Source of the DNA: Clytia hemisphaerica
Lineage: Eukaryota > Cnidaria > Hydrozoa > Leptothecata > Clytiidae
DNA length: 64,000 nt
Assembly: GCA_902728285.1 (NCBI GenBank)
Contig: CACVBU010000096.1
Span: 179,937 to 243,936, forward strand
Direction of reading: 5' to 3'
Part shown: positions 21,127 through 34,900 of the stretch, piece by piece
Position numbering within the stretch: position 1 is the stretch's first letter
Layout: each line of letters opens with the position of its first letter
Notes under the pieces: model-generated
The model's database searches: none
What the model was told of the DNA's origin: nothing
What the model saw: only the letters and a program-made list of their open reading frames with translations
Made by a program: the position numbers and the translations under genes

Positions 21127-24100
21127 GATTATTTCAATATTACAATAGTTTTTTCTTTTTATTTCTTTATATGTGCCTTTTTTTCTTTTTTAATTTTGAA
21201 TCCGAAATCTATTGCAAAACCGGTGTTCTTCTCTTCCAAACTGGTAGCAACCGGTTCTCATTGACTGAGATTTCAGATTTTTTTGAAACCGGTTTAGATT
21301 GGTTTGAACGGGTTGCACGAACGATCGGCACCGGCGCAAAGATCGGTTTTTCGATAACCGGTTTAAATTGGGTGTTATGGAAATCGCTTGGCAGGACACA
21401 AATATTTAAAGTAATTTATTTTATTGTGTATGCTTTCAACAGAAAAGTTAGAGAGTCACAAGAGTGCTTGAAAATAAAAATAATTTGCACCAGTTAAAAC
21501 AATTGTTGCACGGCCATCTTTGATTGGATTAATCGGATTCAAATTTCCTTGTTTAACCAAATTTTAGGAAATTAACTGAGAAGAAATGCTTTCTTTTCCT
21601 TTTATCCTTTAGAAGACAAATATAAGTATATTCTGTGAAATTTTCAAGTCTCTAGCCCTTTCCTATCCGGAATTATCTTGATTCTGATTTAGAGGGATCT
21701 CAACCAGGATGAGGACAGGATAGAGGGATCTCTCGAAAACAAAAGTGCCCAATAACTGGTGAACAAAATCAAGATCTTTAAAACGAAAAGGCAGAGGTAG
21801 AGGCAACAATTTCATCCAATTGGCTGCAAATAACCATCCAACTGGTGGAAATTTCCCAAATTTCTCCCTACAACAATACAGGGAGGCCCTTAGAATGGAA
21901 AGGCACCATAAGCGGCAACAATACAGGGAAGAACGCAGACATTTAGAGGAACGAGCTGAACTGTTGGAACGTTTAATCCAACATACGGTGAAGCCTTTGA
22001 GCTCAATTCCTGCACAAAACAACAACACAACACAATGTCAGCCAACAAACCAATTAAAATTAAACCGTCCAACAACTACATCATCAACAACACTTGCTCA
22101 AAACCAAATAATGTCAAATCCAAATCCTCGTCCTGTTTACCATATAAATTTCAGTAACAATAAATTTGTCATGAATGAGTTCCACCACCCTTGAGATTAT
22201 TTCAATATTACAATAGTTTTTTTCTTTTTATTTCTTTATATGTGCCTTTTTTTCTTTTTTGATTTTGAATCCGAAATCTATTGCAAAACCGGTGTTCTTC
22301 TCTTCCAAACTGGTAGCAACCGGTTCTCATTGACTGAGATTTCAGATTTTTTTAAACCGGTTTGGATCGGTTTGAACGGGTTGCATGAACGATCGGCACC
22401 AGTGCAAAGATCGGTTTTTCGATAACCGGTTTAAATCGGGTGTTATGGAAATCGCTTGGCAGGACACAAATATTTAAAGTAATTTATTTTATTGTGTATG
22501 CTTTCAACAGAAAAGTTAGAGAGTCACAAGAGTGCTTGAAAATAAAAATAATTTGAACTAGTTAAAACAATTGTTGCACGGCCATCTTTGATTGGATTAA
22601 TCGGATTCAAATTTCCTTGTTTAACCAAATTTTAGGAAATTAACTGAGAAGAAATGCTTTCTTTTCCTTTTATCCTTTAGAAGACAAATATAAGTATATT
22701 CTGTGAAATTTTCAAGTCTCTAGCCCTTTCCTATCCGGAATTATCTTGATTCTGATTTAGAGGGATCTCAACCAGGATGAGGACAGGATAGAGGGATCTC
22801 TCGAAAACAAAAGTGCCCAATAACTGGTGAACAAAATCAAGATCTTTAAAACGAAAAGGCAGAGGTAGAGGCAACAATTTCATCCAATTGGCTGCAAATA
22901 ACCATCCAACTGGTGGAAATTTCCCAAATTTCTCCCTACAACAATACAGGGAGGCCCTTAGAATGGAAAGGCACCATAAGCGGCAACAATACAGGGAAGA
23001 ACGCAGACATTTAGAGGAACGAGCTGAACTGTTGGAACGTTTAATCCAACATACGGTGAAGCCTTTGAGCTCAATTCCTGCACAAAACAACAACACAACA
23101 CAATGTCAGCCAACAAACCAATTAAAATTAAACCGTCCAACAACTACATCATCAACAACACTTGCTCAAAACCAAATAATGTCAAATCCAAATCCTCGTC
23201 CTGTTTACCATATAAATTTCAGTAACAATAAATTTGTCATGAATGAGTTCCACCACCCTTGAGATTATTTCAATATTACAATAGTTTTTTCTTTTTATTT
23301 CTTTATATGTGCCTTTTTTTCTTTTTTGATTTTGAATCCGAAATCTATTGCAAAACCGGTGTTCTTCTCTTCCAAACTGGTAGCAACCGGTTCTCATTGA
23401 CTGAGATTTCAGATTTTTTTAAACCGGTTTGGATCGGTTTGAACGGGTTGCATGAACGATCGGCACCAGTGCAAAGATCGGTTTTTCGATAACCGGTTTA
23501 AATCGGGTGTTATGGAAATCGCTTGGCAGGACACAAATATTTAAAGTAATTTATTTTATTGTGTATGCTTTCAACAGAAAAGTTAGAGAGTCACAAGAGT
23601 GCTTGAAAATAAAAATAATTTGAACCAGTTAAAACAATTGTTGCACGGCCATGTTTTATTGGATTAATCGGATTCAAATTTCCTTGTTTAACCAAATTTT
23701 AGGAAATTAACTGAGAAGAAATGCTTTCTTTTCCTTTTATCCTTTAGAAGACAAATATAAGTATATTCTGTGAAATTTTCAAGTCTCTAGCCCTTTCCTA
23801 TCCGGGATTATCTTGATTCTGATTTAGAGGGATCTCAACCAGGATGAGGACAGGATAGAGGGATCTCTCGAAAACAAAAGTGCCCAATAACTGGTGAACA
23901 AAATCAAGATCTTTAAAACGAAAAGGCAGAGGTAGAGGTAACAATTTCATCCAATTGGCTGCAAATAACCATCCAACTGGTGGAAATTTCCCAAATTTCT
24001 CCCTACAACAATACAGGGAGGCCCTTAGAATGGAAAGGCACCATAAGCGGCAACAATACAGGGAAGAACGCAGACATTTAGAGGAACGAGCTGAACTGTT

Positions 24101-25211
24101 GGAACGTTTAATCCAACATACGGTGAAGCCTTTGAGCTCAAATCCTGCACAAAAAACAACACAACACAATGTCAGCCAACAAACCAATTAAAATTAAACC
24201 GTCCAACAACTACATCATCAACAACACTTGCTCAAAACCAAATAATGTCAAATTCAAATCCTCGTCCTGTTTACCATATAAATTTCAGTAACAATAAATT
24301 TGTCATGAATGAGTTCCACCACCCTTGAGATTATTTCAATATTACAATAGTTTTTTCTTTTTATTTCTTTATATGTGCCTTTTTTCTTTTTTAATTTTGA
24401 ATCCGAAATCTATTGCAAAACCGGTGTTCTTCTCTTCCAAACTGGTAGCAACCGGTTCTCATTGACTGAGATTTCAGATTTTTTTGAAACCCGTTTAGAT
24501 TGGTTTGAACGGGTTGCACGAACGATCGGCACCGGTGCAAAGATCGGTTTTTCGATAACCGGTTTAAATTTGGTGTTATGGAAATCGCTTGGCAGGACAC
24601 AAATATTTAAAGTAATTTATTTTATTGTGTATGCTTTCAACAGAAAAGTTAGAGAGTCACAAGAGTGCTTGAAAATAAAAATAATTTGAACCAGTTAAAA
24701 CAATTGTTGCACGGCCATCTTTGATTGGATTAATCGGATTCAAATTTCCTTGTTTAACCAAATTTTAGGAAATTAACTGAGAAGAAATGCTTTCTTTTCC
24801 TTTTATCCTTTAGAAGACAAATATAAGTATATTCTGTGAAATTTTCAAGTCTCTAGCCCTTTCCTATCCGGAATTATCTTGATTCTGATTTAGAGGGATC
24901 TCAACCAGGATGAGGACAGGATAGAGGGATCTCTCGAAAACAAAAGTGCCCAATAACTGGTGAACAAAATCAAGATCTTTAAAACGAAAAGGCAGAGGTA
25001 GAGGCAACAATTTCATCCAATTGGCTGCAAATAACCATCCAACTGGTGGAAATTTCCCAAATTTCTCCCTACAACAATACATAATAATAATAATGTTTTA
25101 CAGATTTCCAGGCCACCGTGCAAGCACATGGGCCTCTATAAATCGCTCATACATTGGTTTGGTTTATTACAAAGGTTAACTTCAAACAGATATGCAACAA
25201 TAGTGACAGTT

Positions 25212-28200
25212 TCAATCATACTCAAACATTTTCTCTTTCCAAGCTAGACCGAGGTTTTCTTTAAACTCTTGTATTGTAGATGATTTAACTACTTTTTCAG
25301 GTAGGCTATTCCACTGTTCAATGCCCCGATAGTAAAGGGAGTTGCTCTGTGGTCCACGGACACCATCGTTCCCGAAAATTCTTACCAGCTCAGAATTATG
25401 TGTTCTCATTGGTCTTATTCGTTGGTTAAATTTCTTAGGAACACACGATTTTTCATAGTGATTTAAATGTTTAAAGATCTCAACCATATCACTTACCGCA
25501 CGCCTATATTTTAGACTTGGGATTCCAATTCTTTGTAGTCTGCTTTCATAACATAGTCGTCCACATGTTTCGACTGTTTTTGTAGCGCGCCGCTGAACAC
25601 CTTCTATAAGTTTTTTGTGTTTTTTCAGTTTCGGTGACCAAATGACTTGGGCATATTCTAGGTGGGGCCTGACAAATGTTATGTAAAGTTTACGGAATAA
25701 TTCAGGAGTGAGATACGTGAAGGCTCGTCTAATTAGACCAGCCATTGAGTTTGCCTTTTTTACTTGGTTTGATATATGTTGGTCGAATGAGAGATTTTGG
25801 TCAAAGATAACTCCGAGATCCTTTTCGAATTGTACATGTTTCAGTAAATTTCCTCCGAGTGTGTATTGATGTACATGTTTAATTATATTCGGCTTACCTA
25901 ACGTTAGTACATGACATTTGTCGGGATGAAATTTTAAAAGCCACGTATCTGACCATTGCTGTAGTCGATCGATGTCCTCCTGGATTATAAGTGCATCTTC
26001 AATTGATTCTACTTTATTGACAAGTTTAGTGTCGTCAGCAAATAGAAAGAGTTGTGATTTAATTGAATCTGGTAAATCGTTGATGTATAGAACGAAAAGG
26101 GTAGGCCCTAAGACACTACCTTGGGGTACTCCACTAAGAACTAATTGTTTTTCGGATTCAACTCCATTTACTTTAACTATCTGAAATCGATCCTTCAGGA
26201 AGTATCTGATCCATTCAAGCAGCTTATTTCTTATTCCGTAGGCTTCTAATTTGATTAAGAGCCTTTGGTGGGGAACTGAGTCGAATGCCTTTGCAAAGTC
26301 AAAGTACACTGCGTCAACAGCTTTACCGTTAGCAATGTCTTCGGTACACACATCTAGATAGTTTAGCAGTTGTGTTACTGTTGATCGGCGATTGATAAAA
26401 CCATGTTGCTTGTTAGAAAGTAGTTTCTCTTGCTCTAGATGCGACATAATATGTGTTTTAAGAATCTTTTCCATCATTCGACACACAATGGATGTCAGGC
26501 TAATCGGACGGTAGTTTTCCGCTATATTTTTGTTTCCTTTTTTGTAAACAGGTGATACATTAGCATGCTTCCAGTCGTTTGGGAGACAACTTTCGTTGAG
26601 AGATTTTGTCATTATTAGGAAAAGCGGTTCTGCAATATATTCAGCGAGCTCCTTTAGCATCCTTGGGTGAAGTTCATCTGGCCCCATGGATTTGTTTGGA
26701 TTTAACGCCTTGAGTTCCTTTTTTATAGTTTCAGTTAGTATTTTTATCTCTACTTCTTTATCCGTCCTGGAATGGAATTCAGGGAGTTGTTCAAGTGGCT
26801 CACGTGTAAAGACACTACAGAATTGGCTCTGGAGTATGTTGGCTTTACTTTTGTCATCATATTTGATCGAATTTTCATTATTAGGGTTTTCGAGGAGAGG
26901 ATGTATTCCCGTTCTTGCTTTCAGATTGCTGCGTACATATTTCCAGAATCTTTTTGGATTTGTTTTTGATTGTTCGCTGATCTTTTTTTCGAACTCTCTC
27001 TTGGAGCGAGTCAGGGCTCTATTAGCGGCGTTGCGCCATCTTACGTACTCCCTTCTACGTCTTTCAGTGTCGTCGTTTTGAAGTGAGATGATCCATTTTC
27101 TATGCGCCTTACGTTTCTCTTTAATTATCTGACAAATTTTTGGATCTAAGGGATGCTTCCCTTTCCTCCTTTGATTTGACAGGTTGTTCTTATTGTGGGT
27201 AAGTGGCACATAGAGGTTTCTGAGCTCGATCATCTGTTTTAGGAATAGGTCCCAACTCTCATTCACATCTAATTCAATCGACTTTTGGATGAATTCGATA
27301 GACCAATTGATGTGGCTTAGATGAGATCTCATAAACTGGTAGTTGGCTTTGCTGTATTGATATCTATCAAGCTCATTTTTAATTGTGAAATAGCCATAGA
27401 ATTTAAAGGAGAGGACACTGTGATCACTGAGATGGAGTGGGGCAAGATATTTTATCTCGGAAACTTGATTTTCTTCCCCTGTAAGGATGAGATCGAGTAT
27501 TGATGGTTTGTCGGTGCCTCGTCGCCGTGTCGGTTCAAGGACATGTTGGTATAAAAAACAGTCTCTTAAAGCATGAAGGAATTTCTCCTCGTCGCTATCT
27601 TCTTCACAAGGTGAGGACCAATGGACCCAATCGATTTTCTTATAGTTAAAGTCACCTATAAGACATATATGAGTGTATTTCGGATTTAGGCAGAGATCTT
27701 TTATGAGCTTATTCATGTTCTTATTATTTTCATCGAAGATGTTTGTTTCGGTTTTTGTCGGGCTTCTATAAAGACATCCGAGTAACATAGTGTCTTTGTT
27801 CTCCATTGCAATTTCTAACAGGCAAGTCTCTTCAAATTCAACTTTCGTTTGTATTTGTAGAATGAGGTGATCAATAGACTTGTGGACTAGAATGATGATT
27901 CCTCTCTTTTTTTGTATTCCTATGTTAGTTTTATATGGTATAGAATAATTCTCAATTGAGTAGTCTTGATCTTTTCTCTCAGAGATCCGTTTGGTGTTGA
28001 CTTCGGTGATCGCAATTATATGAGGTTGTTCGGTAGCGACGTGCTTTAAAAGTTCATTTTTCTTCTTAGATGTCATTTGGTCTGCATTTGTGTAGATGAT
28101 AGTAAGTTCACTAATTGTTGTGGTTGTGTTTTTTGAATTGTTTTTGTTAAGTGGGTTTTCATTCAAGCTGTCGTTATCGTTATCGATCGGTTTTATTGAT

Positions 28201-28238
28201 TGATTGGGTTGTTGTTTCGTTTTTGTGTTTTGTTGCAC
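25212..28238 (-). CDS. LINE ORF2: endonuclease-reverse transcriptase, intact (1,008 aa)
   Basis: This protein nicks target DNA and primes reverse transcription. The APE endonuclease part has YTNADQM, AITEV, GCLYRSPT, IGDFNYKKIDW and LSDHSVLSF (within residues ~45-280). The reverse transcriptase part has VSPVYKKGNKNIAENYRPIS, YFDFAKAFDSVPH, SGVPQGSVLGPTLF and FADDTKLV. A C-terminal region with FVRPHLEYAQVIW and EGVQRRATK follows, typical of CR1/Jockey elements. ATG at 28238 overlaps the end of ORF1 by 46 nt in another frame, as expected for translation coupled to ORF1. There are no internal stops or frameshifts. With ORF1 truncated the copy should not be autonomous, but its ORF2 could still be made if transcribed from array sequence. 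Confidence 0.95.
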   Translation of the reverse strand: MQQNTKTKQQPNQSIKPIDNDNDSLNENPLNKNNSKNTTTTISELTIIYTNADQMTSKKKNELLKHVATEQPHIIAITEVNTKRISERKDQDYSIENYSIPYKTNIGIQKKRGIIILVHKSIDHLILQIQTKVEFEETCLLEIAMENKDTMLLGCLYRSPTKTETNIFDENNKNMNKLIKDLCLNPKYTHICLIGDFNYKKIDWVHWSSPCEEDSDEEKFLHALRDCFLYQHVLEPTRRRGTDKPSILDLILTGEENQVSEIKYLAPLHLSDHSVLSFKFYGYFTIKNELDRYQYSKANYQFMRSHLSHINWSIEFIQKSIELDVNESWDLFLKQMIELRNLYVPLTHNKNNLSNQRRKGKHPLDPKICQIIKEKRKAHRKWIISLQNDDTERRRREYVRWRNAANRALTRSKREFEKKISEQSKTNPKRFWKYVRSNLKARTGIHPLLENPNNENSIKYDDKSKANILQSQFCSVFTREPLEQLPEFHSRTDKEVEIKILTETIKKELKALNPNKSMGPDELHPRMLKELAEYIAEPLFLIMTKSLNESCLPNDWKHANVSPVYKKGNKNIAENYRPISLTSIVCRMMEKILKTHIMSHLEQEKLLSNKQHGFINRRSTVTQLLNYLDVCTEDIANGKAVDAVYFDFAKAFDSVPHQRLLIKLEAYGIRNKLLEWIRYFLKDRFQIVKVNGVESEKQLVLSGVPQGSVLGPTLFVLYINDLPDSIKSQLFLFADDTKLVNKVESIEDALIIQEDIDRLQQWSDTWLLKFHPDKCHVLTLGKPNIIKHVHQYTLGGNLLKHVQFEKDLGVIFDQNLSFDQHISNQVKKANSMAGLIRRAFTYLTPELFRKLYITFVRPHLEYAQVIWSPKLKKHKKLIEGVQRRATKTVETCGRLCYESRLQRIGIPSLKYRRAVSDMVEIFKHLNHYEKSCVPKKFNQRIRPMRTHNSELVRIFGNDGVRGPQSNSLYYRGIEQWNSLPEKVVKSSTIQEFKENLGLAWKEKMFEYD

Positions 28239-28906
28239 ACCTTCTTTATTTCGAAGCCGTTTTTTGACGATCCTCGAACCCGATAAATAAATTCATCGGT
28301 TTCTAGGTCATCATTTAGGTCTTTCGCCTGTTGTGATAGCTCTTTATACTTTTCACGTTGGGACCTACATAGGTCTTCTGTGATACTTATGCCTTTATAA
28401 GTATCGTTACCTTTAAGTGATGGGAGATTTCCCATGATCTTAAGTTTATCATCTTCACTATCGAGGCAAATTAACAGTGGACGATTTGGTTTCTTACCTA
28501 TTCTAAATATTTTTTTGATCTTAGAAGAAACATGCAGATCCTTAATTAATTGATCAGCCCATTCGCAGTCCCTAGTATGATTATTTTTGTCACTATTATC
28601 GCATACCTGTTCTTCTTCTTTTATCCCGTGAACGATGATGTTCGTGGCTCTTCTCCTCTTCTCCATCTCAAGAGCGATCTCTTCGTCTCTGGCTTGTTTA
28701 ATCGCAAGTTTGATTCCGCTCGTGTCACTCGTCGGTTGTTGAGGGAGACCAGATTTTGTGGCTTCTGAATACGATTTCATCGCTTGTTGGCATTCGTTCT
28801 TTATTGTTGACAGGATACTGTCCTTGAATTCGTCAAGCTTTCGTTCGAATTTCTTTTCAGCAAACTCGAGTGTATGCAGGCCGGGGTCAGCTTTCAAATC
28901 ATTTTT
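28193..28906 (-). pseudogene. LINE ORF1, 5'-truncated
   Basis: Only the C-terminal portion of ORF1 remains, starting at KNDLKADPGLHTLEF and ending at the stop at 28193. It aligns to the intact ORF1 at 9666-10748 from about residue 132 on, including RRRATNIIVHGIKE and KGISITEDLCRSQREKY. The zinc finger is missing. The frame happens to stay open into the adjacent macrosatellite unit (antisense to its open frame) up to 29056, making a 287-codon chimeric frame. Confidence 0.9.
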
Positions 28907-31900
28907 CAGGGAGGCCCTTAGAATGGAAAGGCACCATAAGCGGCAACAATACAGGGAAGAACGCAGACATTTAGAGGAACGAGCTGAACTGTTGGAACGT
29001 TTAATCCAACATACGGTGAAGCCTTTGAGCTCAATTCCTGCACAAAACAACAACACAACACAATGTCAGCCAACAAACCAATTAAAATTAAACCGTCCAA
29101 CAACTACATCATCAACAACACTTGCTCAAAACCAAATAATGTCAAATCCAAATCCTCGTCCTGTTTACCATATAAATTTCAGTAACAATAAATTTGTCAT
29201 GAATGAGTTCCACCACCCTTGAGATTATTTCAATATTACAATAGTTTTTTCTTTTTATTTCTTTATATGTGCCTTTTTTTCTTTTTTGATTTTGAATCCG
29301 AAATCTATTGCAAAACCGGTGTTCTTCTCTTCCAAACTGGTAGCAACCGGTTCTCATTGACTGAGATTTCAGATTTTTTTAAACCGGTTTGGATCGGTTT
29401 GAACGGGTTGCATGAACGATCGGCACCAGTGCAAAGATCGGTTTTTCGATAACCGGTTTAAATCGGGTGTTATGGAAATCGCTTGGCAGGACACAAATAT
29501 TTAAAGTAATTTATTTTATTGTGTATGCTTTCAACAGAAAAGTTAGAGAGTCACAAGAGTGCTTGAAAATAAAAATAATTTGAACTAGTTAAAACAATTG
29601 TTGCACGGCCATCTTTGATTGGATTAATCGGATTCAAATTTCCTTGTTTAACCAAATTTTAGGAAATTAACTGAGAAGAAATGCTTTCTTTTCCTTTTAT
29701 CCTTTAGAAGACAAATATAAGTATATTCTGTGAAATTTTCAAGTCTCTAGCCCTTTCCTATCCGGAATTATCTTGATTCTGATTTAGAGGGATCTCAACC
29801 AGGATGAGGACAGGATAGAGGGATCTCTCGAAAACAAAAGTGCCCAATAACTGGTGAACAAAATCAAGATCTTTAAAACGAAAAGGCAGAGGTAGAGGCA
29901 ACAATTTCATCCAATTGGCTGCAAATAACCATCCAACTGGTGGAAATTTCCCAAATTTCTCCCTACAACAATACAGGGAGGCCCTTAGAATGGAAAGGCA
30001 CCATAAGCGGCAACAATACAGGGAAGAACGCAGACATTTAGAGGAACGAGCTGAACTGTTGGAACGTTTAATCCAACATACGGTGAAGCCTTTGAGCTCA
30101 ATTCCTGCACAAAACAACAACACAACACAATGTCAGCCAACAAACCAATTAAAATTAAACCGTCCAACAACTACATCATCAACAACACTTGCTCAAAACC
30201 AAATAATGTCAAATCCAAATCCTCGTCCTGTTTACCATATAAATTTCAGTAACAATAAATTTGTCATGAATGAGTTCCACCACCCTTGAGATTATTTCAA
30301 TATTACAATAGTTTTTTCTTTTTATTTCTTTATATGTGCCTTTTTTCTTTTTTGATTTTGAATCCGAAATCTATTGCAAAACCAGTGTTCTTCTCTTCCA
30401 AACTGGTAGCAACCGGTTCTCATTGACTGAGATTTCAGATTTTTTTAAACCGGTTTGGATCGGTTTGAACGGGTTGCATGAACGATCGGCACCAGTGCAA
30501 AGATCGGTTTTTCGATAACCGGTTTAAATCGGGTGTTATGGAAATCGCTTGGCAGGACACAAATATTTAAAGTAATTTATTTTATTGTGTATGCTTTCAA
30601 CAGAAAAGTTAGAGAGTCACAAGAGTGCTTGAAAATAAAAATAATTTGAACCAGTTAAAACAATTGTTGCACGGCCATGTTTTATTGGATTAATCGGATT
30701 CAAATTTCCTTGTTTAACCAAATTTTAGGAAATTAACTGAGAAGAAATGCTTTCTTTTCCTTTTATCCTTTAGAAGACAAATATAAGTATATTCTGTGAA
30801 ATTTTCAAGTCTCTAGCCCTTTCCTATCCGGGATTATCTTGATTCTGATTTAGAGGGATCTCAACCAGGATGAGGACAGGATAGAGGGATCTCTCGAAAA
30901 CAAAAGTGCCCAATAACTGGTGAACAAAATCAAGATCTTTAAAACGAAAAGGCAGAGGTAGAGGCAACAATTTCATCCAATTGGCTGCAAATAACCATCC
31001 AACTGGTGGAAATTTCCCAAATTTCTCCCTACAACAATACAGGGAGGCCCTTAGAATGGAAAGGCACCATAAGCGGCAACAATACAGGGAAGAACGCAGA
31101 CATTTAGAGGAACGAGCTGAACTGTTGGAACGTTTAATCCAACATACGGTGAAGCCTTTGAGCTCAAATCCTGCACAAAACAACAACACAACACAATGTC
31201 AGCCAACAAACCAATTAAAATTAAACCGTCCAACAACTACATCATCAACAACACTTGCTCAAAACCAAATAATGTCAAATTCAAATCCTCGTCCTGTTTA
31301 CCATATAAATTTCAGTAACAATAAATTTGTCATGAATGAGTTCCACCACCCTTGAGATTATTTCAATATTACAATAGTTTTTTCTTTTTATTTCTTTATA
31401 TGTGCCTTTTTTTCTTTTTAATTTTGAATCCGAAATCTATTGCAAAACCGGTGTTCTTCTCTTCCAAACTGGTAGCAACCGGTTCTCATTGACTGAGATT
31501 TCAGATTTTTTTAAACCGGTTTGGATCGGTTTGAACGGGTTGCATGAACGATCGGCACCAGTGCAAAGATCGGTTTTTCGATAACCGGTTTAAATCGGGT
31601 GTTATGGAAATCGCTTGGCAGGACACAAATATTTAAAGTAATTTATTTTATTGTGTATGCTTTCAACAGAAAAGTTAGAGAGTCACAAGAGTGCTTGAAA
31701 ATAAAAATAATTTGAACCAGTTAAAACAATTGTTGCACGGCCATGTTTTATTGGATTAATCGGATTCAAATTTCCTTGTTTAACCAAATTTTAGGAAATT
31801 AACTGAGAAGAAATGCTTTCTTTTCCTTTTATCCTTTAGAAGACAAATATAAGTATATTCTGTGAAATTTTCAAGTCTCTAGCCCTTTCCTATCCGGGAT

Positions 31901-34900
31901 TATCTTGATTCTGATTTAGAGGGATCTCAACCAGGATGAGGACAGGATAGAGGGATCTCTCGAAAACAAAAGTGCCCAATAACTGGTGAACAAAATCAAG
32001 ATCTTTAAAACGAAAAGGCAGAGGTAGAGGCAACAATTTCATCCAATTGGCTGCAAATAACCATCCAACTGGTGGAAATTTCCCAAATTTCTCCCTACAA
32101 CAATACAGGGAGGCCCTTAGAATGGAAAGGCACCATAAGCGGCAACAATACAGGGAAGAACGCAGACATTTAGAGGAACGAGCTGAACTGTTGGAACGTT
32201 TAATCCAACATACGGTGAAGCCTTTGAGCTCAAATCCTGCACAAAACAACAACACAACACAATGTCAGCCAACAAACCAATTAAAATTAAACCGTCCAAC
32301 AACTACATCATCAACAACACTTGCTCAAAACCAAATAATGTCAAATCAAATCCTCGTCCTGTTTACCATATAAATTTCAGTAACAATAAATTTGTCATGA
32401 ATGAGTTCCACCACCCTTGAGATTATTTCAATATTACAATAGTTTTTTCTTTTTATTTCTTTATATGTGCCTTTTTTTCTTTTTTAATTTTGAATCCGAA
32501 ATCTATTGCAAAACCGGTGTTCTTCTCTTCCAAACTGGTAGCAACCGGTTCTCATTGACTGAGATTTCAGATTTTTTTGAAACCCGTTTAGATTGGTTTG
32601 AACGGGTTGCACGAACGATCGGCACCGGTGCAAAGATCGGTTTTTCGATAACCGGTTTAAATTGGGTGTTATGGAAATCGCTTGGCAGGACACAAATATT
32701 TAAAGTAATTTATTTTATTGTGTATGCTTTCAACAGAAAAGTTAGAGAGTCACAAGAGTGCTTGAAAATAAAAATAATTTGAACCAGTTAAAACAATTGT
32801 TGCACGGCCATCTTTGATTGGATTAATCGGATTCAAATTTCCTTGTTTAACCAAATTTTAGGAAATTAACTGAGAAGAAATGCTTTCTTTTCCTTTTATC
32901 CTTTAGAAGACAAATATAAGTATATTCTGTGAATTTTTCAAGTCTCTAGCCCTTTCCTATCCGGAATTATCTTGATTCTGATTTAGAGGGATCTCAACCA
33001 GGATGAGGACAGGATAGAGGGATCTCTCGAAAACAAAAGTGCCCAATAACTGGTGAACAAAATCAAGATCTTTAAAACGAAAAGGCAGAGGTAGAGGCAA
33101 CAATTTCATCCAATTGGCTGCAAATAACCATCCAACTGGTGGAAATTTCCCAAATTTCTCCCTACAACAATACAGGGAGGCCCTTAGAATGGAAAGGCAC
33201 CATAAGCGGCAACAATACAGGGAAGAACGCAGACATTTAGAGGAACGAGCTGAACTGTTGGAACGTTTAATCCAACATACGGTGAAGCCTTTGAGCTCAA
33301 ATCCTGCACAAAACAACAACACAACACAATGTCAGCCAACAAACCAATTAAAATTAAACCGTCCAACAACTACATCATCAACAACACTTGCTCAAAACCA
33401 AATAATGTCAAATTCAAATCCTCGTCCTGTTTACCATATAAATTTCAGTAACAATAAATTTGTCATGAATGAGTTCCACCACCCTTGAGATTATTTCAAT
33501 ATTACAATAGTTTTTTCTTTTTATTTCTTTATATGTGCCTTTTTTTCTTTTTTAATTTTGAATCCGAAATCTATTGCAAAACCGGTGTTCTTCTCTTCCA
33601 AACTGGTAGCAACCGGTTCTCATTGACTGAGATTTCAGATTTTTTTGAAACCGGTTTAGATTGGTTTGAACGGGTTGCACGAACGATCGGCACCGGTGCA
33701 AAGATCGGTTTTTCGATAACCGGTTTAAATTGGGTGTTATGGAAATCGCTTGGCAGGACACAAATATTTAAAGTAATTTATTTTATTGTGTATGCTTTCA
33801 ACAGAAAAGTTAGAGAGTCACAAGAGTGCTTGAAAATAAAAATAATTTGAACCAGTTAAAACAATTGTTGCACGGCCATCTTTGATTGGATTAATCGGAT
33901 TCAAATTTCCTTGTTTAACCAAATTTTAGGAAATTAACTGAGAAGAAATGCTTTCTTTTCCTTTTATCCTTTAGAAGACAAATATAAGTATATTCTGTGA
34001 ATTTTTCAAGTCTCTAGCCCTTTCCTATCCGGAATTATCTTGATTCTGATTTAGAGGGATCTCAACCAGGATGAGGACAGGATAGAGGGATCTCTCGAAA
34101 ACAAAAGTGCCTAATAACTGGTGAACAAAATCAAGATCTTTAAAACGAAAAGGCAGAGGTAGAGGCAACAATTTCATCCAATTGGCTGCAAATAACCATC
34201 CAACTGGTGGAAATTTCCCAAATTTCTCCCTACAACAATACAGGGAGGCCCTTAGAATGGAAAGGCACCATAAGCGGCAACAATACAGGGAAGAACGCAG
34301 ACATTTAGAGGAACGAGCTGAACTGTTGGAACGTTTAATCCAACATACGGTGAAGCCTTTGAGCTCAAATCCTGCACAAAACAACAACACAACACAATGT
34401 CAGCCAACAAACCAATTAAAATTAAACCGTCCAACAACTACATCATCAACAACACTTGCTCAAAACCAAATAATGTCAAATTCAAATCCTCGTCCTGTTT
34501 ACCATATAAATTTCAGTAACAATAAATTTGTCATGAATGAGTTCCACCACCCTTGAGATTATTTCAATATTACAATAGTTTTTTCTTTTTATTTCTTTAT
34601 ATGTGCCTTTTTTTCTTTTTTAATTTTGAATCCGAAATCTATTGCAAAACCGGTGTTCTTCTCTTCCAAACTGGTAGCAACCGGTTCTCATTGACTGAGA
34701 TTTCAGATTTTTTTGAAACCCGTTTAGATTGGTTTGAACGGGTTGCACGAACGATCGGCACCGGTGCAAAGATCGGTTTTTCGATAACCGGTTTAAATTG
34801 GGTGTTATGGAAATCGCTTGGCAGGACACAAATATTTAAAGTAATTTATTTTATTGTGTATGCTTTCAACAGAAAAGTTAGAGAGTCACAAGAGTGCTTG

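Larger units (their letters stand above)
25081..28906 (-). mobile_element. CR1/Jockey-like LINE inserted in the macrosatellite, 5'-truncated with intact ORF2
   Basis: The flanking repeat unit is cut between CAACAATAC (25080) and AGGGAGGCCC (28908). The element's 3' end is on the left, with an (ATA)n tail at 25081-25094 preceded by the shared 3' UTR word. At most a 2-bp CA duplication is present at the junctions, so insertion without a long target duplication is likely. The 5' end is cut inside ORF1, at the codon equivalent to about residue 132 of the 9.7-kb element's ORF1. ORF2 has no disabling mutation, implying a young insertion. Confidence 0.95.
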
